This document shows positions 18,601-26,370 of a DNA stretch of 26,928 nt, piece by piece. Source of the DNA: a virus; IMG/VR virus record IMGVR_UViG_3300042520_001746, positions 1 through 26,928 of that record, one strand, 5' to 3'. Both the position numbers and the translations under genes were made by a program. Numbering within the stretch: the stretch's first letter is position 1; every line of letters begins with the position of its first letter. Under the pieces are notes generated by a model that saw nothing but the letters and a program-made list of their open reading frames with translations, made no database searches and was not told the DNA's origin.

Positions 18601-20858
18601 CCGTCAAAGTATTTTTTTCTACTATTGAATTGGTTAACTCTCTGAGCCATCGGTAATGATGTTCCATAGGCGAAATACTTGTCATTATCTGCGTCAGGTA
18701 ATCTTGTCTCCTCAGACTCTGTAGATTTATAAACCCCCAACTTTTGGTTTCTAAAAATTCTTGAACCAACCGCCTGTGACAAAGCAAAAGATTGAACCGC
18801 AATATTATTATCTGAGATTGTACCTTTATCATCACCTTTTTCAACCTCATTAAACCTCAAATAACCCTCAGAAATGTTTTGATAATAAAGTGCAGGATTT
18901 GCTAAAGGTGTTAACAAAGATGTTCCACCACCTTCACTGTCACCGGCAATGGTGTCACCAGGTTTACAATCACAACCCTGACATTCAGGATATGTAATCA
19001 TTGGTAAGTTAAACGCCCCAAATTTAAACTTTGTAATTCTTCTAAATTGTGTTGTAAGAGTTATTGCTAATGCCGCAAAAAAGATTGCCGGTAAAAGAAA
19101 TAGTAAACCAGCACCAAATAGCGCCATCAAAGCTGCTGTAAGGGTGAAGAAAGTGTAAGATAAATACGATGAAATCGCTATCAAAGCAATTACAATAGGA
19201 ACCGCTAAATTATTCCACAGAAATGCAATAATATGATATATTATAAGAATCGGTGGAAATATGGTTTGGAATATTTGAAATATAATTGAGAATAAGAAAT
19301 ATAATAAATCAAAATTCTTAACCCCCTCGTTGACAGGGAAATTGTTTGTTGTGTTGGTACACTGATTGTCGGCAATATCTTTTACACCAATAAACTTACT
19401 TCTACCACCCCCCCTTTTATATTGGTCAATTAAACTAGAAACGGTAAAGACTTTGTTGTATTGTAACTCATAGAAAGTATCAAGACAATTAATGGCGTTA
19501 TTTAATTTCTCATTCTCAATTGCTGTGGTACTGGCATCGGTATATCCTGACCAATCAATACCAAAGTAATATGAACTTTTTAAATCTTTTAACAATAATG
19601 GGTTACTACCATAAATCGGGTCAACAGAGGACAACTGCCATCCGTATTCTCTGATGTTTGGAACCAAGTAATATGGTCTTCTAATTTGTTCAACAGAGTT
19701 TGGCGATTGTTGCCATTTGATTTTGAATCTGTATTTTCCTTTTGTTGGAATACCCACAGATGGGTCTCTTGAGAATATTCTCGTTCCGTCTTCAGATGTT
19801 GTTACATAATCCAAATTCATCGGGACTTCAACAACCCATGTACCATCCCCGTCAATTACATTACCTGAGTTCTCCAATCTATACTCTTCCAAGATGGGTC
19901 TACCTTCAGCATCCTGATTAATTGTTTGTCTAACGGCTAACACCTGACCAGGACCAGGGATATTCTGACACAGACTACCTGTATTGTCTTTTGGTTTACA
20001 TCCCCTACCTAATACACTTGGAGGTCCATCGGTTCTTACAGATGGTGCTCCAATTCTATACTCATCAGGACTTGAGAACATTGAACCCATGAATATCGCA
20101 GTTGGTTCAATATCAATATTAGCTTCTTCACGTAAATCAAAATCAACACGGTTTACCTCGGCTTGACATAGACTTGGGTCACCCCAAAATGGATTTACTT
20201 CAAAGGTCTTGGTGATGGATACAATCTGCGGTAAACTCTCCAAGTTGGTTGATGTTTGGAATCTGTCACCAGCAACTTGAGCTTCAGTTGCTCTACCCAT
20301 ACGAATCAAATCCTGAGGGGTTAGTGAGAACTCACCAATGTCACTCAAGTCCAAATCCATTACCATGGTTTGTTGTCCCAATGGAACACCAAAAATCATG
20401 TAGTCACCACTCTCGTTGGTCTTAACAGTATACTTGTAATAACGGTCGTAAACCGCAACCAAGGTCGGGTCTTTTAAAACCTCTTCTCTTGTTGGGAAAG
20501 TACCAACTACCGCATGTTTTGCGTAGGACTGCTCACTTGGTAATAAGTTATATCTAATACCATTGGTATCTCTATCGTTTGGTTGAACATAAGGATAAAG
20601 AGCAACAATTTGTTCGTTAAGTGCATCGGTTTCAGTGATAGGTACAAAGATTGAAACCTTTACGTTTGGAATACCTAATCCACCGTTGGCAATAACCCTA
20701 CCAACTACTACACCGTAGTCCGCACAGTTTCTTGTGTAAACATCATTCTGAGAAATTTGAAGAGACAGGATTTCTAAAAATTCAAAATCTTGCTCTAATT
20801 GAAACGATATATTTTTGTCTACACCTAAGTCAGTTTTTATCCTATATGATTTTCCCAT
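15654..20858 (-). CDS. 1734-residue baseplate-region protein with internal hydrophobic segment
   Basis: The largest complete gene here. Starts MGKSYRIKTDLGVDKNISFQ. Residues about 45-165 resemble a carboxypeptidase-regulatory/prealbumin-like beta fold (VVVGRVIANGGLGIPNVKVSIFV ... SGDYMIFGVPLGQQ, shown here in two parts). Residues about 518-602 are strongly hydrophobic and could span a membrane three or four times, followed by basic QFRRITKFK and a CxxCxC knot (C626, C629, C631). Another Cys-rich module lies at about 866-963. The C-terminal 700 residues are beta-rich. It follows gp6 where T4 has gp7, so it may be a wedge component, but it is longer than T4 gp7 (about 1030) and no clear similarity is visible. 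Ends with an 11-bp overlap into the 564-residue gene. Confidence 0.7.
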   Translation of the reverse strand: MGKSYRIKTDLGVDKNISFQLEQDFEFLEILSLQISQNDVYTRNCADYGVVVGRVIANGGLGIPNVKVSIFVPITETDALNEQIVALYPYVQPNDRDTNGIRYNLLPSEQSYAKHAVVGTFPTREEVLKDPTLVAVYDRYYKYTVKTNESGDYMIFGVPLGQQTMVMDLDLSDIGEFSLTPQDLIRMGRATEAQVAGDRFQTSTNLESLPQIVSITKTFEVNPFWGDPSLCQAEVNRVDFDLREEANIDIEPTAIFMGSMFSSPDEYRIGAPSVRTDGPPSVLGRGCKPKDNTGSLCQNIPGPGQVLAVRQTINQDAEGRPILEEYRLENSGNVIDGDGTWVVEVPMNLDYVTTSEDGTRIFSRDPSVGIPTKGKYRFKIKWQQSPNSVEQIRRPYYLVPNIREYGWQLSSVDPIYGSNPLLLKDLKSSYYFGIDWSGYTDASTTAIENEKLNNAINCLDTFYELQYNKVFTVSSLIDQYKRGGGRSKFIGVKDIADNQCTNTTNNFPVNEGVKNFDLLYFLFSIIFQIFQTIFPPILIIYHIIAFLWNNLAVPIVIALIAISSYLSYTFFTLTAALMALFGAGLLFLLPAIFFAALAITLTTQFRRITKFKFGAFNLPMITYPECQGCDCKPGDTIAGDSEGGGTSLLTPLANPALYYQNISEGYLRFNEVEKGDDKGTISDNNIAVQSFALSQAVGSRIFRNQKLGVYKSTESEETRLPDADNDKYFAYGTSLPMAQRVNQFNSRKKYFDGLNRISVSFDNPSNATVKHFDNTLTIMSQSSFPSGTLLTFVNPENSSDNNYKFSSNTQSDTGISGTTLQVGPGPITVRYATSQTNDTTQTYNLSSGSTETNYNYPADIEYYQVVTAITVSDAFNLIAQPGCSSCRKYVVKCDDSTVGQLFAYFSYQACDGTTQYVNLTNVYDTTAQDWVGETLEVCACATPTLDSGDGSVVFVGPVCQLQPTYNSFLKLINSVVNVTYARKQGLSWDKYTTGYQPRTTFEGFENQYILILQRGVDPYSPLYTNKYGIGKILGFTNEDDVVVTTKSRVNIPIQKLTETDMSVQNHNVQSNIFYESKFFMAGNGFSAFTTSNVGYYSGLDANTEWKNFINSGGRTLKSYGVDDYFGYPTNSGVVLTTSKDKNDFFDTQINDGKYDSLEDVSGLDFYWLKTTGQGKKPSQVDSEYISVSLLPQFESTPLTISNKILNVMRTDRLPSSDFLEGSNWNGIVPVLQQNLGFTIYEITTQYQEDFTTVAYGTGADIVTSDITDLTGAVNVLETFSCTNMVSIDCYSGDGKTFGVKADCQNNDIVYDGCYRFMTKPLVSLPKDLLGFTEYGVRYRFFYALCRGVLSQTFTNNWVNGTLYTPPIQTRTVYDGQNKPVRTTYCKEFVYFNDDSNNFYMRSSPYNPSSAKGFIGKRQTPSAGKINDLNLLYPTTIMNLGPKSDIYSEISLDPTYKGFVMNKLTPTSYGDTSDILTFFVISRITNNLFIRLISLTTLPQTLNSSIINILFSRKEFRADGDLVQLLSINSENGVVKFSADAYESFGGTDDPVQLLGNNISGPVMGIFFSSTTEDLQFKDFLTPGKINFRPNPAASAIQYSYGIKSQEVPFYQWEQNPPRSSFLTYLFPRLTNPTIFGSDENTWATETNDIFSRKYQVLDRTNVVSPTYFIGSNTQGDDRRARGYIYMQDNNGVITPNVGNWNSKFLVGAPFHFYFGLKTGLTALDKFKQKYLSDE
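19050..19307 (-). other. Predicted multi-pass hydrophobic segment in the 1734-residue protein
   Basis: Codes for residues about 518-602, beginning LLYFLFSIIFQIFQTIFPP and continuing through IVIALIAISSYLSY, LMALFGAGLLFLLP and IFFAALAITL. There is almost no charge over about 85 residues, enough for three to four helices. The segment is flanked by acidic/polar sequence on the N side and Arg/Lys on the C side. Nothing comparable was seen in the other virion proteins of this window. Confidence 0.75.
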
Positions 20859-20872
20859 TTAAGGCTTTTATG

Positions 20873-20881
20873 ATAAATAGT
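20873..20881 (-). promoter_or_regulatory. TATTTAT box before the 1734-residue gene
   Basis: Coding strand reads ACTATTTAT 14 nt before ATG 20858, followed by CATAAAAGCC. Core identical to the boxes at 2870 and 12063. The leader has no Shine-Dalgarno. Confidence 0.45.
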
Positions 20882-20887
20882 TATTTG

Positions 20888-20905
20888 GGTTTTTTTGAGA
20901 AAACC
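20888..20905 (-). terminator. Weak hairpin after the gp6-like gene
   Basis: A 6-bp stem (GGTTTT/AAAACC) with a 6-nt loop lies in the 91-bp gap downstream of the gp6-like gene; further upstream in the gap is the palindrome ACCTTAAGGT (20923-20932). No T-run follows on the coding strand, so this is at best a weak terminator or pause site. Confidence 0.25.
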
Positions 20906-20949
20906 TCTTAATCTAAAAATATACCTTAAGGTGTGATTAAATAAAGGTG

Positions 20950-22788
20950 TTATGAGAAAGAAACGTTCTGTAAGTTTCTTACCCTTACCTTAATATCTTT
21001 TTGTGGGTATCTAACCTGATAAACTTGGTTAGGTTGTGCAAACAAAGTATCGTCAACCGGTCTGATAATTCTTAACTCAGGGTCTGAATATGGCATTGAA
21101 GTTTCAGCCGAAGAATATTGTCCCCCAACTTTGTTATCAATAACAATATCAGATACGGTGATTACACCATTTTGACTTTGAACAATACTTCTAAGTTCTG
21201 ACAAATAAACGTTCTGACCTAACTGCCTGAATTGGGGGTCAAAATATGTAGAAATTCTATTAACAATATCACTAATAATTTGTCCTGAGTTTTGTGTTGC
21301 ATCTAACACAACTGAAATCTCCACACCCAAGTCTAAAACCTCTGCGGTTGTTACCTGAATATAGTCGTTCATCATTCTATAATTTGACAAATAATTCGCA
21401 ACGTTTTGTTTCAATGTGTTTGACACAATACTAGTCAATTTACCTGACGTATCATAAGATAACATTGAGATAACAATTTTGTTATTGTTTTCTGTGATTG
21501 ATACTTTGGCAGGCGCACCGAATTCAGCTGGCATGTTTCTCAATAAAGAGTCATAGTCATTAACGGTAACGGCTCTGTTCTGAGCTGCGAAGTTAAATGC
21601 CACGTAGTTTCTAACTTCTTCTGTGTTTGGTGCGTTTGAACCACCGATAGCTGCAGTAACGTTGGTACATCTCAATGAATTGATTACCGAACTATTAATT
21701 GTTTGTGAAGGACCATTAACAAAGAATGATACAGTTCCAACCTGATTAATAACGTTTGTACCTAAGTTTGTCGCCAAACCACCACCAACTCTATACTGAA
21801 CAAATAACGTTGCGTTTGGTGTCAATGTTGAACCTAATGAAAAGTTATTGGTAATGTTCTGAATTGTGATTGGAAAACCTAAATTGGTAAAGGTATTCAA
21901 TTGGTCTTGAGCTGAAGTTGTACCCCCACCAAAAGTTAGTTTATCAAACCCTTCAGGTGTGAATTCAGAGATGAATCTACTATTTGTTTGAAGGTATCTA
22001 CCTACCTTAATACCGGGTTGGTCAGACACTTTAGTAGGGTCTTCAATGAAGATTCTATCCTCAGCCAAAGCATCTACCTCAAACCATCTGTTTTCCAAAC
22101 CTAAAAATTCTGCGGCAGTAGGAACGTTAGTGTAGTTGGTTCCGTTCTTCAATAATACACTTGTAATACCAAGAACGTTTTTATCAGGTAAGAACAATTC
22201 AAAGAATGGTTTTACATCGGCTGGTGTGATAACTCTTTTGTAAACTTTGGTAATACCGTTTACAACAAGTTCTCTTTTTGTGATTGTGTAGTTAACTAAG
22301 TTACCCGTAGCATCAAAATTTGGAATCTTTAATCTGTTTGGGAAACCGGCGTAATTGTATGGTGATGAAAAATCAATGTCATATTGGTTTTCAAACACAA
22401 TACCCGCACCAAATATTTGAGAACCTCTATTTAGAATACCCAAATATCTTTCATCTTCCTTGTCACCAAAAGCTGGTACAGTGATTGAGAAATCAACTAA
22501 AGATACTGATGGTCTCTGACCCGGTATTTTAAGACCGTATGTTCTGGCTATATTATAAATTGATGACCTTTGTTGAGCGTATTGTAATACAGTCTCTTGG
22601 ATACTTCTATCAATGTGATAGTGTAGGTTGTCTGCAACCGCAGCATTCAAATCCAAGAATACCGAGAACACTGACGCGTCGTTGAAGTCCTGAATCAGTT
22701 CAGGATAATATGTACGGACATAGTTTTGTAACTCTATACGAATTCCTTCATAATCTCGTACTGTATATGAAATTCTATTGTTTGCCAT
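20950..22788 (-). CDS. Baseplate wedge protein, gp6 / baseplate-J family
   Basis: 612 residues starting MANNRISYTVRDYEGIRIEL; T4 gp6 is about 660. The N-terminal helix-rich part (YYPELIQDFNDASVFSVFLD, followed by LNAAVADNLHYHIDRSIQET) is the typical opening of baseplate-J/gp6 proteins: a motif that places an aspartate-rich turn before a long helix and then the AR..G region (YNIARTYGLKIPGQRPS). The middle is beta-rich and the C-terminal half has the VNDYDSLLRNMPAEFGAPAK stretch common in this family, followed by a ferredoxin-like region (VEISVVLDAT). Two copies of gp6 with one gp7 make each wedge's trifurcation in T4. It lies 7 bp after the gp25-like gene, the same order as in T4 and P2, which supports the call. 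Confidence 0.85.
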   Translation of the reverse strand: MANNRISYTVRDYEGIRIELQNYVRTYYPELIQDFNDASVFSVFLDLNAAVADNLHYHIDRSIQETVLQYAQQRSSIYNIARTYGLKIPGQRPSVSLVDFSITVPAFGDKEDERYLGILNRGSQIFGAGIVFENQYDIDFSSPYNYAGFPNRLKIPNFDATGNLVNYTITKRELVVNGITKVYKRVITPADVKPFFELFLPDKNVLGITSVLLKNGTNYTNVPTAAEFLGLENRWFEVDALAEDRIFIEDPTKVSDQPGIKVGRYLQTNSRFISEFTPEGFDKLTFGGGTTSAQDQLNTFTNLGFPITIQNITNNFSLGSTLTPNATLFVQYRVGGGLATNLGTNVINQVGTVSFFVNGPSQTINSSVINSLRCTNVTAAIGGSNAPNTEEVRNYVAFNFAAQNRAVTVNDYDSLLRNMPAEFGAPAKVSITENNNKIVISMLSYDTSGKLTSIVSNTLKQNVANYLSNYRMMNDYIQVTTAEVLDLGVEISVVLDATQNSGQIISDIVNRISTYFDPQFRQLGQNVYLSELRSIVQSQNGVITVSDIVIDNKVGGQYSSAETSMPYSDPELRIIRPVDDTLFAQPNQVYQVRYPQKDIKVRVRNLQNVSFS

Positions 22789-22795
22789 CTATTGT

Positions 22796-23266
22796 TTAAA
22801 TATTGATAATAACGAAATCACTTTGTGCAAACGCTAAATTGTCAACTGTGTAGTCAATCTTTACCTTTGCGGTATACTCAGATGTTCCTTTACCGGGAAC
22901 TCTATAAACATACTCTCTTGCCGTTCCTGGTATCGTGGTTCCTTTAGCCAACGGAACCTCTTCAGACGGGTCCGCAGGTTCAATTGTAATTTTATTAAGT
23001 AAAAGATTTGGCATGAAATTTTGGACAGAATCCCTAATATCCGCTTCTATTGCATCAAAAGTAAGACCATCATACGGTTCAAAAATATATTCATACAACC
23101 TTGTACCAAAAGTTGGTAAAAAATATCTTGAACCCCTTCTCGTAAGAATTAGGTGTAATAAGTCACTCCTTATTTGTTGAAACTGAGTTTCCGTTAGGGC
23201 TAAATAATCCCCTTGTGTTGAATCCACAAAAGGAAATTCTAAACCATATGTAATACCTTCAGCCAT
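22796..23266 (-). CDS. Baseplate wedge protein, gp25-like
   Basis: 156 residues; T4 gp25 is 132. The core LHLILTRRGSRYFLPTFGTRLYEYIFEP matches the gp25/P2 gpW lysozyme-like wedge family pattern (L-x-T-x-x-G-x-R-x-x-x-P-x-F-G-x-x-L-x-x-x-x-F-E-P; quoted here only to show spacing, residues about 37-64). The following LTFDAIEADIRDSVQNFMPN is the family's next helix. An insertion (EVPLAKGTTIPGTAREYVYR) near the C-terminus makes it longer. gp25 links the inner baseplate to the sheath's first ring. It heads the structural block right after the terminator, with TATTTAT boxes 5 and 32 nt before the start. Confidence 0.85.
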   Translation of the reverse strand: MAEGITYGLEFPFVDSTQGDYLALTETQFQQIRSDLLHLILTRRGSRYFLPTFGTRLYEYIFEPYDGLTFDAIEADIRDSVQNFMPNLLLNKITIEPADPSEEVPLAKGTTIPGTAREYVYRVPGKGTSEYTAKVKIDYTVDNLAFAQSDFVIINI

Positions 23267-23271
23267 ATCTT

Positions 23272-23280
23272 ATAAATATA
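23272..23280 (-). promoter_or_regulatory. TATTTAT box before the gp25-like gene
   Basis: Coding strand reads AGTATATTTATAAGATATG; the TATTTAT core ends only 5 nt before ATG 23266. A second copy (TTTATTTAT, 23299-23307) lies 32 nt upstream and overlaps the terminator's tail. If the far copy is the active one, the leader would be similar to a normal short mRNA leader. Confidence 0.35.
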
Positions 23281-23305
23281 CTCTGTATTTTTTTTCTTAT
23301 AAATA

Positions 23306-23333
23306 AAAAACCCACCGAAAACGATGGGTTTTA
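23306..23333 (-). terminator. Strong intrinsic terminator after nrdA
   Basis: Coding strand shows AAAACCCATCG, loop TTTT, CGGTGGGTTTTTT: a GC-rich stem with one G-T wobble flanked by an A-run and a T-run. It lies about 20 bp past the nrdA stop and before the gp25-like gene. The flanking A and T runs would make it work on either strand. It marks the boundary between the replication/RNR block and the structural block. Confidence 0.85.
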
Positions 23334-23350
23334 TTTAGTTTAGATGTTAA

Positions 23351-25057
23351 TTATGACTCACAAGCCACACATTGTAAATCATTTAGATTTAACTTCTTCC
23401 TTGCGAAAGCTTGTGCTGAGTTCATAGAGTGTTGGTAATACAGAGTTTTAACTCCAAGTTGCCACGCATCAATTAGAAGTTTGTTAACGTCCCTTGTTGG
23501 CATGTCAGGTGAAATCATCAAGTTCAAAGATTGAGCTTGGTCAATGTAATCTTGTCTTACCGCCGCTTGGTTGATAATAGAAGCTTGGTTGATTTCCGCA
23601 AAGGTTCTAAAAACATCTTTTTGTTCATCTGTTAAGAAATCCAAGTGTTGGACAGAACCATCATACTTCTTAATACTATCCCAAGTAGCTTTATCATCTT
23701 TACCCATATCAACTAATAATTTCTTAAGAACAGGATTTTTGATTGTTACTTTCATCTTCGCAACATCCTTAACATAACAGTTAGACCAAATAGGTTCAAT
23801 TGACTGAGACACTTGACCCAAGATAAATGCTGAAGATGTTGTTGGAGCAATTGCGTTCAAAGTGACATTTCTTCTACCATAACCAACAAGTGTTTCAGGT
23901 TCACCAAAAACTTGAGCCAATTCTTCTGAAGCCTTGTATGATTTATCTTTAATTAATTTGAATACCTCAACATTCAATTTTGCGGCTTCCTTGCTGTCAA
24001 AAGGTAATCCTTTAGATTGTAGTAGTGAGTGCCAACCCAATACTCCCAAACCAAGAGCTCGTTGTCTTTTAGCGAAGTTGTATGCCTTTTCAAGATAAAA
24101 GAATGCTCTTTGACCTTCAACGGTACCGTTAGTTCTAATGTCATCAATTTTACCGATAAACTCAGTTACAACTGCGTCAAGGAAATGAACCATAGTCTCA
24201 ACCGCATCCGTATCTTTCCACTCATCATAGTGTAAAACATTCATTGAAGACAATACACAAACGAAAGACTCTTCCTCTGAATTATGTAATGCAATTTCAG
24301 AACATAAGTTAGAGTTATAAATTTTCATACCTTTTTCTCGGTATACTTCAGGAGCCTTATTGTTCATAGTATCTGTGAACATAATGTACGGATATCCAAT
24401 CTCACCTCTTCTTTGAATAACCTTAGCCCACACCGCTCTCTTATCAGGGTTACCGTTAACCATGGATTCCATGAATTCATCAGTTACAGTAACTGCGTGA
24501 GTCAAATCTTGGATGGGGAACCCTTCAGTTCCAATTTCCAAGAACTCCATGATGTCGGGGTGTTCAATTGGTAGATAAGGTGAGAATCTACCTCTACGTG
24601 TTGAACCTTGAGAAATATTGTCAACAACACTTTGGAATAGGTTCATAAAATGAACTGCTCCTGGTGCGTGTCCGTTGTCAGTGATTTCCGCACCTCTACC
24701 TCTAAGGTTACCAAAATAACCTGAGGTACCTCCACCCATCTTACTCATCTCACCAACTTCAGCCTGAGTATAAAGAATTGATTCAATGTTGTCCCCAATA
24801 TTAGAACCAAAGCAACTTACCGGTAGTCCACGTTTTTTACCAAAGTTAGCCCATACAGGTGATGATAATGAATACCATCCTTTACTCATATACTCGTAAA
24901 ACTTGTCCGCAAAACCAACCTTACCTAATAGTTTTTCAGCATGGTTCGCAATTACACGAATTCGTTCAAGTGGTTCTTCTCCTTCGCTGAGATATCCTCT
25001 ACGAAGAAATGTTATGGATTCATCATTAATCCAATCAAAAGGTTTTCTATTTTCCAT
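23351..25057 (-). CDS. nrdA: Class I ribonucleotide reductase, catalytic (alpha) subunit lacking an ATP-cone
   Basis: Reduces ribonucleoside diphosphates to deoxy forms for phage DNA synthesis, with NrdB. 568 residues, against about 760 for E. coli or T4 NrdA; the missing part is the N-terminal ATP-cone, not a truncation of the barrel. Catalytic residues are present: C82 and C267 (substrate-reducing pair), N250-L-C252-S-E254 (thiyl radical Cys with its Asn and Glu), Y540-Y541 (radical transfer) and the C-terminal redox pair C563-V-A-C566 ending CVACES. ATG 25057 starts 23 bp after the nrdB stop, preceded by an AT-rich leader with a TATATTTAC variant of the box. Followed by a strong terminator. 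No intein or intron interrupts it. Overall-activity control must come from the cone on NrdB. Confidence 0.95.
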   Translation of the reverse strand: MENRKPFDWINDESITFLRRGYLSEGEEPLERIRVIANHAEKLLGKVGFADKFYEYMSKGWYSLSSPVWANFGKKRGLPVSCFGSNIGDNIESILYTQAEVGEMSKMGGGTSGYFGNLRGRGAEITDNGHAPGAVHFMNLFQSVVDNISQGSTRRGRFSPYLPIEHPDIMEFLEIGTEGFPIQDLTHAVTVTDEFMESMVNGNPDKRAVWAKVIQRRGEIGYPYIMFTDTMNNKAPEVYREKGMKIYNSNLCSEIALHNSEEESFVCVLSSMNVLHYDEWKDTDAVETMVHFLDAVVTEFIGKIDDIRTNGTVEGQRAFFYLEKAYNFAKRQRALGLGVLGWHSLLQSKGLPFDSKEAAKLNVEVFKLIKDKSYKASEELAQVFGEPETLVGYGRRNVTLNAIAPTTSSAFILGQVSQSIEPIWSNCYVKDVAKMKVTIKNPVLKKLLVDMGKDDKATWDSIKKYDGSVQHLDFLTDEQKDVFRTFAEINQASIINQAAVRQDYIDQAQSLNLMISPDMPTRDVNKLLIDAWQLGVKTLYYQHSMNSAQAFARKKLNLNDLQCVACES

Positions 25058-25071
25058 AATAATTATTACTG

Positions 25072-25081
25072 TAAATATAGT
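25072..25081 (-). promoter_or_regulatory. Variant TATTTAT box before nrdA
   Basis: Coding strand reads ACTATATTTAC just after the nrdB stop codon, 14 nt before ATG 25057. It has an extra TA compared with the structural-gene boxes, so it may be chance in AT-rich sequence. Confidence 0.2.
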
Positions 25082-26370
25082 TAAAATAAATCGTTTAAAG
25101 TAATAGACTTTGATTTTTTACTGTAGTTTATACTACGTTTGTTAAAAAAGTCTGTGTGTTTTGTTGTTAAAATTTCGTCATCAAACCATTCGGTGGTTTC
25201 CAATATAACAGGGTTCACATCAAATACTTTATCAATACCAATAGCATTTAATGAAATGTTAAATCTATGTTTGATAAACTCTAATGTTTGTTCCTTAGTT
25301 AGGAAGTCCAAATCACCTTCTTCAAAAATCCATTCAACAATATCAGTCTCAGCTTCGTAAGCATCAATGGTTGCGTTAATTAAATCTTGAACTAATTCAG
25401 GTGTCCACCAACTTGGGTTTTCTTTTTTAATTAGATTCACTAAGTCAAATCCAAATTCTGCGTGAATGTTTTCTTCTTTAGAAGTTGCCTCAACTGCGTT
25501 ACTCGTACCTTTCAATACGTTTTTAAACTTATTGAATGACATAATAACTAAAAACTGTGAGAACAACGATACGTTTTCCACAAACATTGAAAATAATATA
25601 ACAGACTCAAAGTAATCTTGGTTTTCAATTGACTTTGAATTTGAGATAGATTTCTCCAAATACTTAATTCTTCTACGCATTGCGGGTACCTCAAGTAGAT
25701 TTTCAAATTCTTTATTGAGTCCAAGTACTTGTATTAGGTTTGAGTAAGCGTCTGCGTGTCTTACTTCAGATTCTGCAAACGTTGCTCCAACACTACCAAT
25801 TTCAGGTTTTGGTAACTTCTTATAAATGTCACCCCAAAAAGTTTTAACGGCAATTTCAATTTGTGAAATAGCCAACATAGCTCTTTGTACAGCAGACTTT
25901 TCTTTTTCATTCAAATGGACCTTAAAGTCTTGAATGTCAGAAGTAAAATTGAACTCAGTGTGAACCCAATAAGAATGACGAATAGCGTCAACGTATTGAA
26001 GCAAATTAGGATATTCATAAGGTTTTAAGTTAACTCTCTTGTTGAAGATATTTGGTCTGTGTTTAGAACGGTAAATGATATACTCTTTAGCAACATCATT
26101 CAAACCATTGTCCATTAATTTATTCTCAACCATATCATGAACCTCATCAACATGAGGTACTCTGGTCTTATCGTTTCTGAAAAGACTTTTCTTCGTTAAT
26201 CTTGATATTTTTTCAGCCATTTCAGCATCAACTTTATTAATACCCATCATCGCTTTTAAGATAGCATTTTGGATTTTGTCAGATTCAAATGGTACTTTAT
26301 CACCACTTCTTTTAATCACATATTGTGTTTCAACTTGAGTTAATTCATCAGAATTATCCATAATATTCAT
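25081..26370 (-). CDS. nrdB: Class I ribonucleotide reductase, radical-generating (beta) subunit with N-terminal ATP-cone
   Basis: 429 residues from ATG 26370 (MNIMDNSDEL). The frame is open further up to an ATG at 26487, but that would overlap the helicase end with 39 Lys/Asn-rich residues, so the internal start (or the ATG at 26361) is preferred; no Shine-Dalgarno decides. Residues about 15-104 are an ATP-cone (YVIKRSGDKVPFESDKIQNA), the overall-activity site normally on NrdA. Residues about 125-429 are the di-metal ferritin-like domain: E172, E202, H205, E265, E300 and H303 fit the six metal ligands, and Y209 lies at the tyrosyl-radical position (H plus 4). First ligand is Glu where E. coli has Asp84. 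Sits directly upstream of nrdA as one operon. Confidence 0.93.
   Translation of the reverse strand: MNIMDNSDELTQVETQYVIKRSGDKVPFESDKIQNAILKAMMGINKVDAEMAEKISRLTKKSLFRNDKTRVPHVDEVHDMVENKLMDNGLNDVAKEYIIYRSKHRPNIFNKRVNLKPYEYPNLLQYVDAIRHSYWVHTEFNFTSDIQDFKVHLNEKEKSAVQRAMLAISQIEIAVKTFWGDIYKKLPKPEIGSVGATFAESEVRHADAYSNLIQVLGLNKEFENLLEVPAMRRRIKYLEKSISNSKSIENQDYFESVILFSMFVENVSLFSQFLVIMSFNKFKNVLKGTSNAVEATSKEENIHAEFGFDLVNLIKKENPSWWTPELVQDLINATIDAYEAETDIVEWIFEEGDLDFLTKEQTLEFIKHRFNISLNAIGIDKVFDVNPVILETTEWFDDEILTTKHTDFFNKRSINYSKKSKSITLNDLF

Noticed and set aside
23272-23280. T4-type late promoter TATAAATA on the plus strand
   Set aside because: The match is a by-product of the near-palindromic box; no gene is read to the right of it on the plus strand.
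23351-25057. nrdA as a truncated pseudogene because it is about 190 residues shorter than T4 NrdA
   Set aside because: All catalytic Cys, Asn, Glu and Tyr residues and the C-terminal CxxC are present; the missing part corresponds to the ATP-cone, which is on NrdB.
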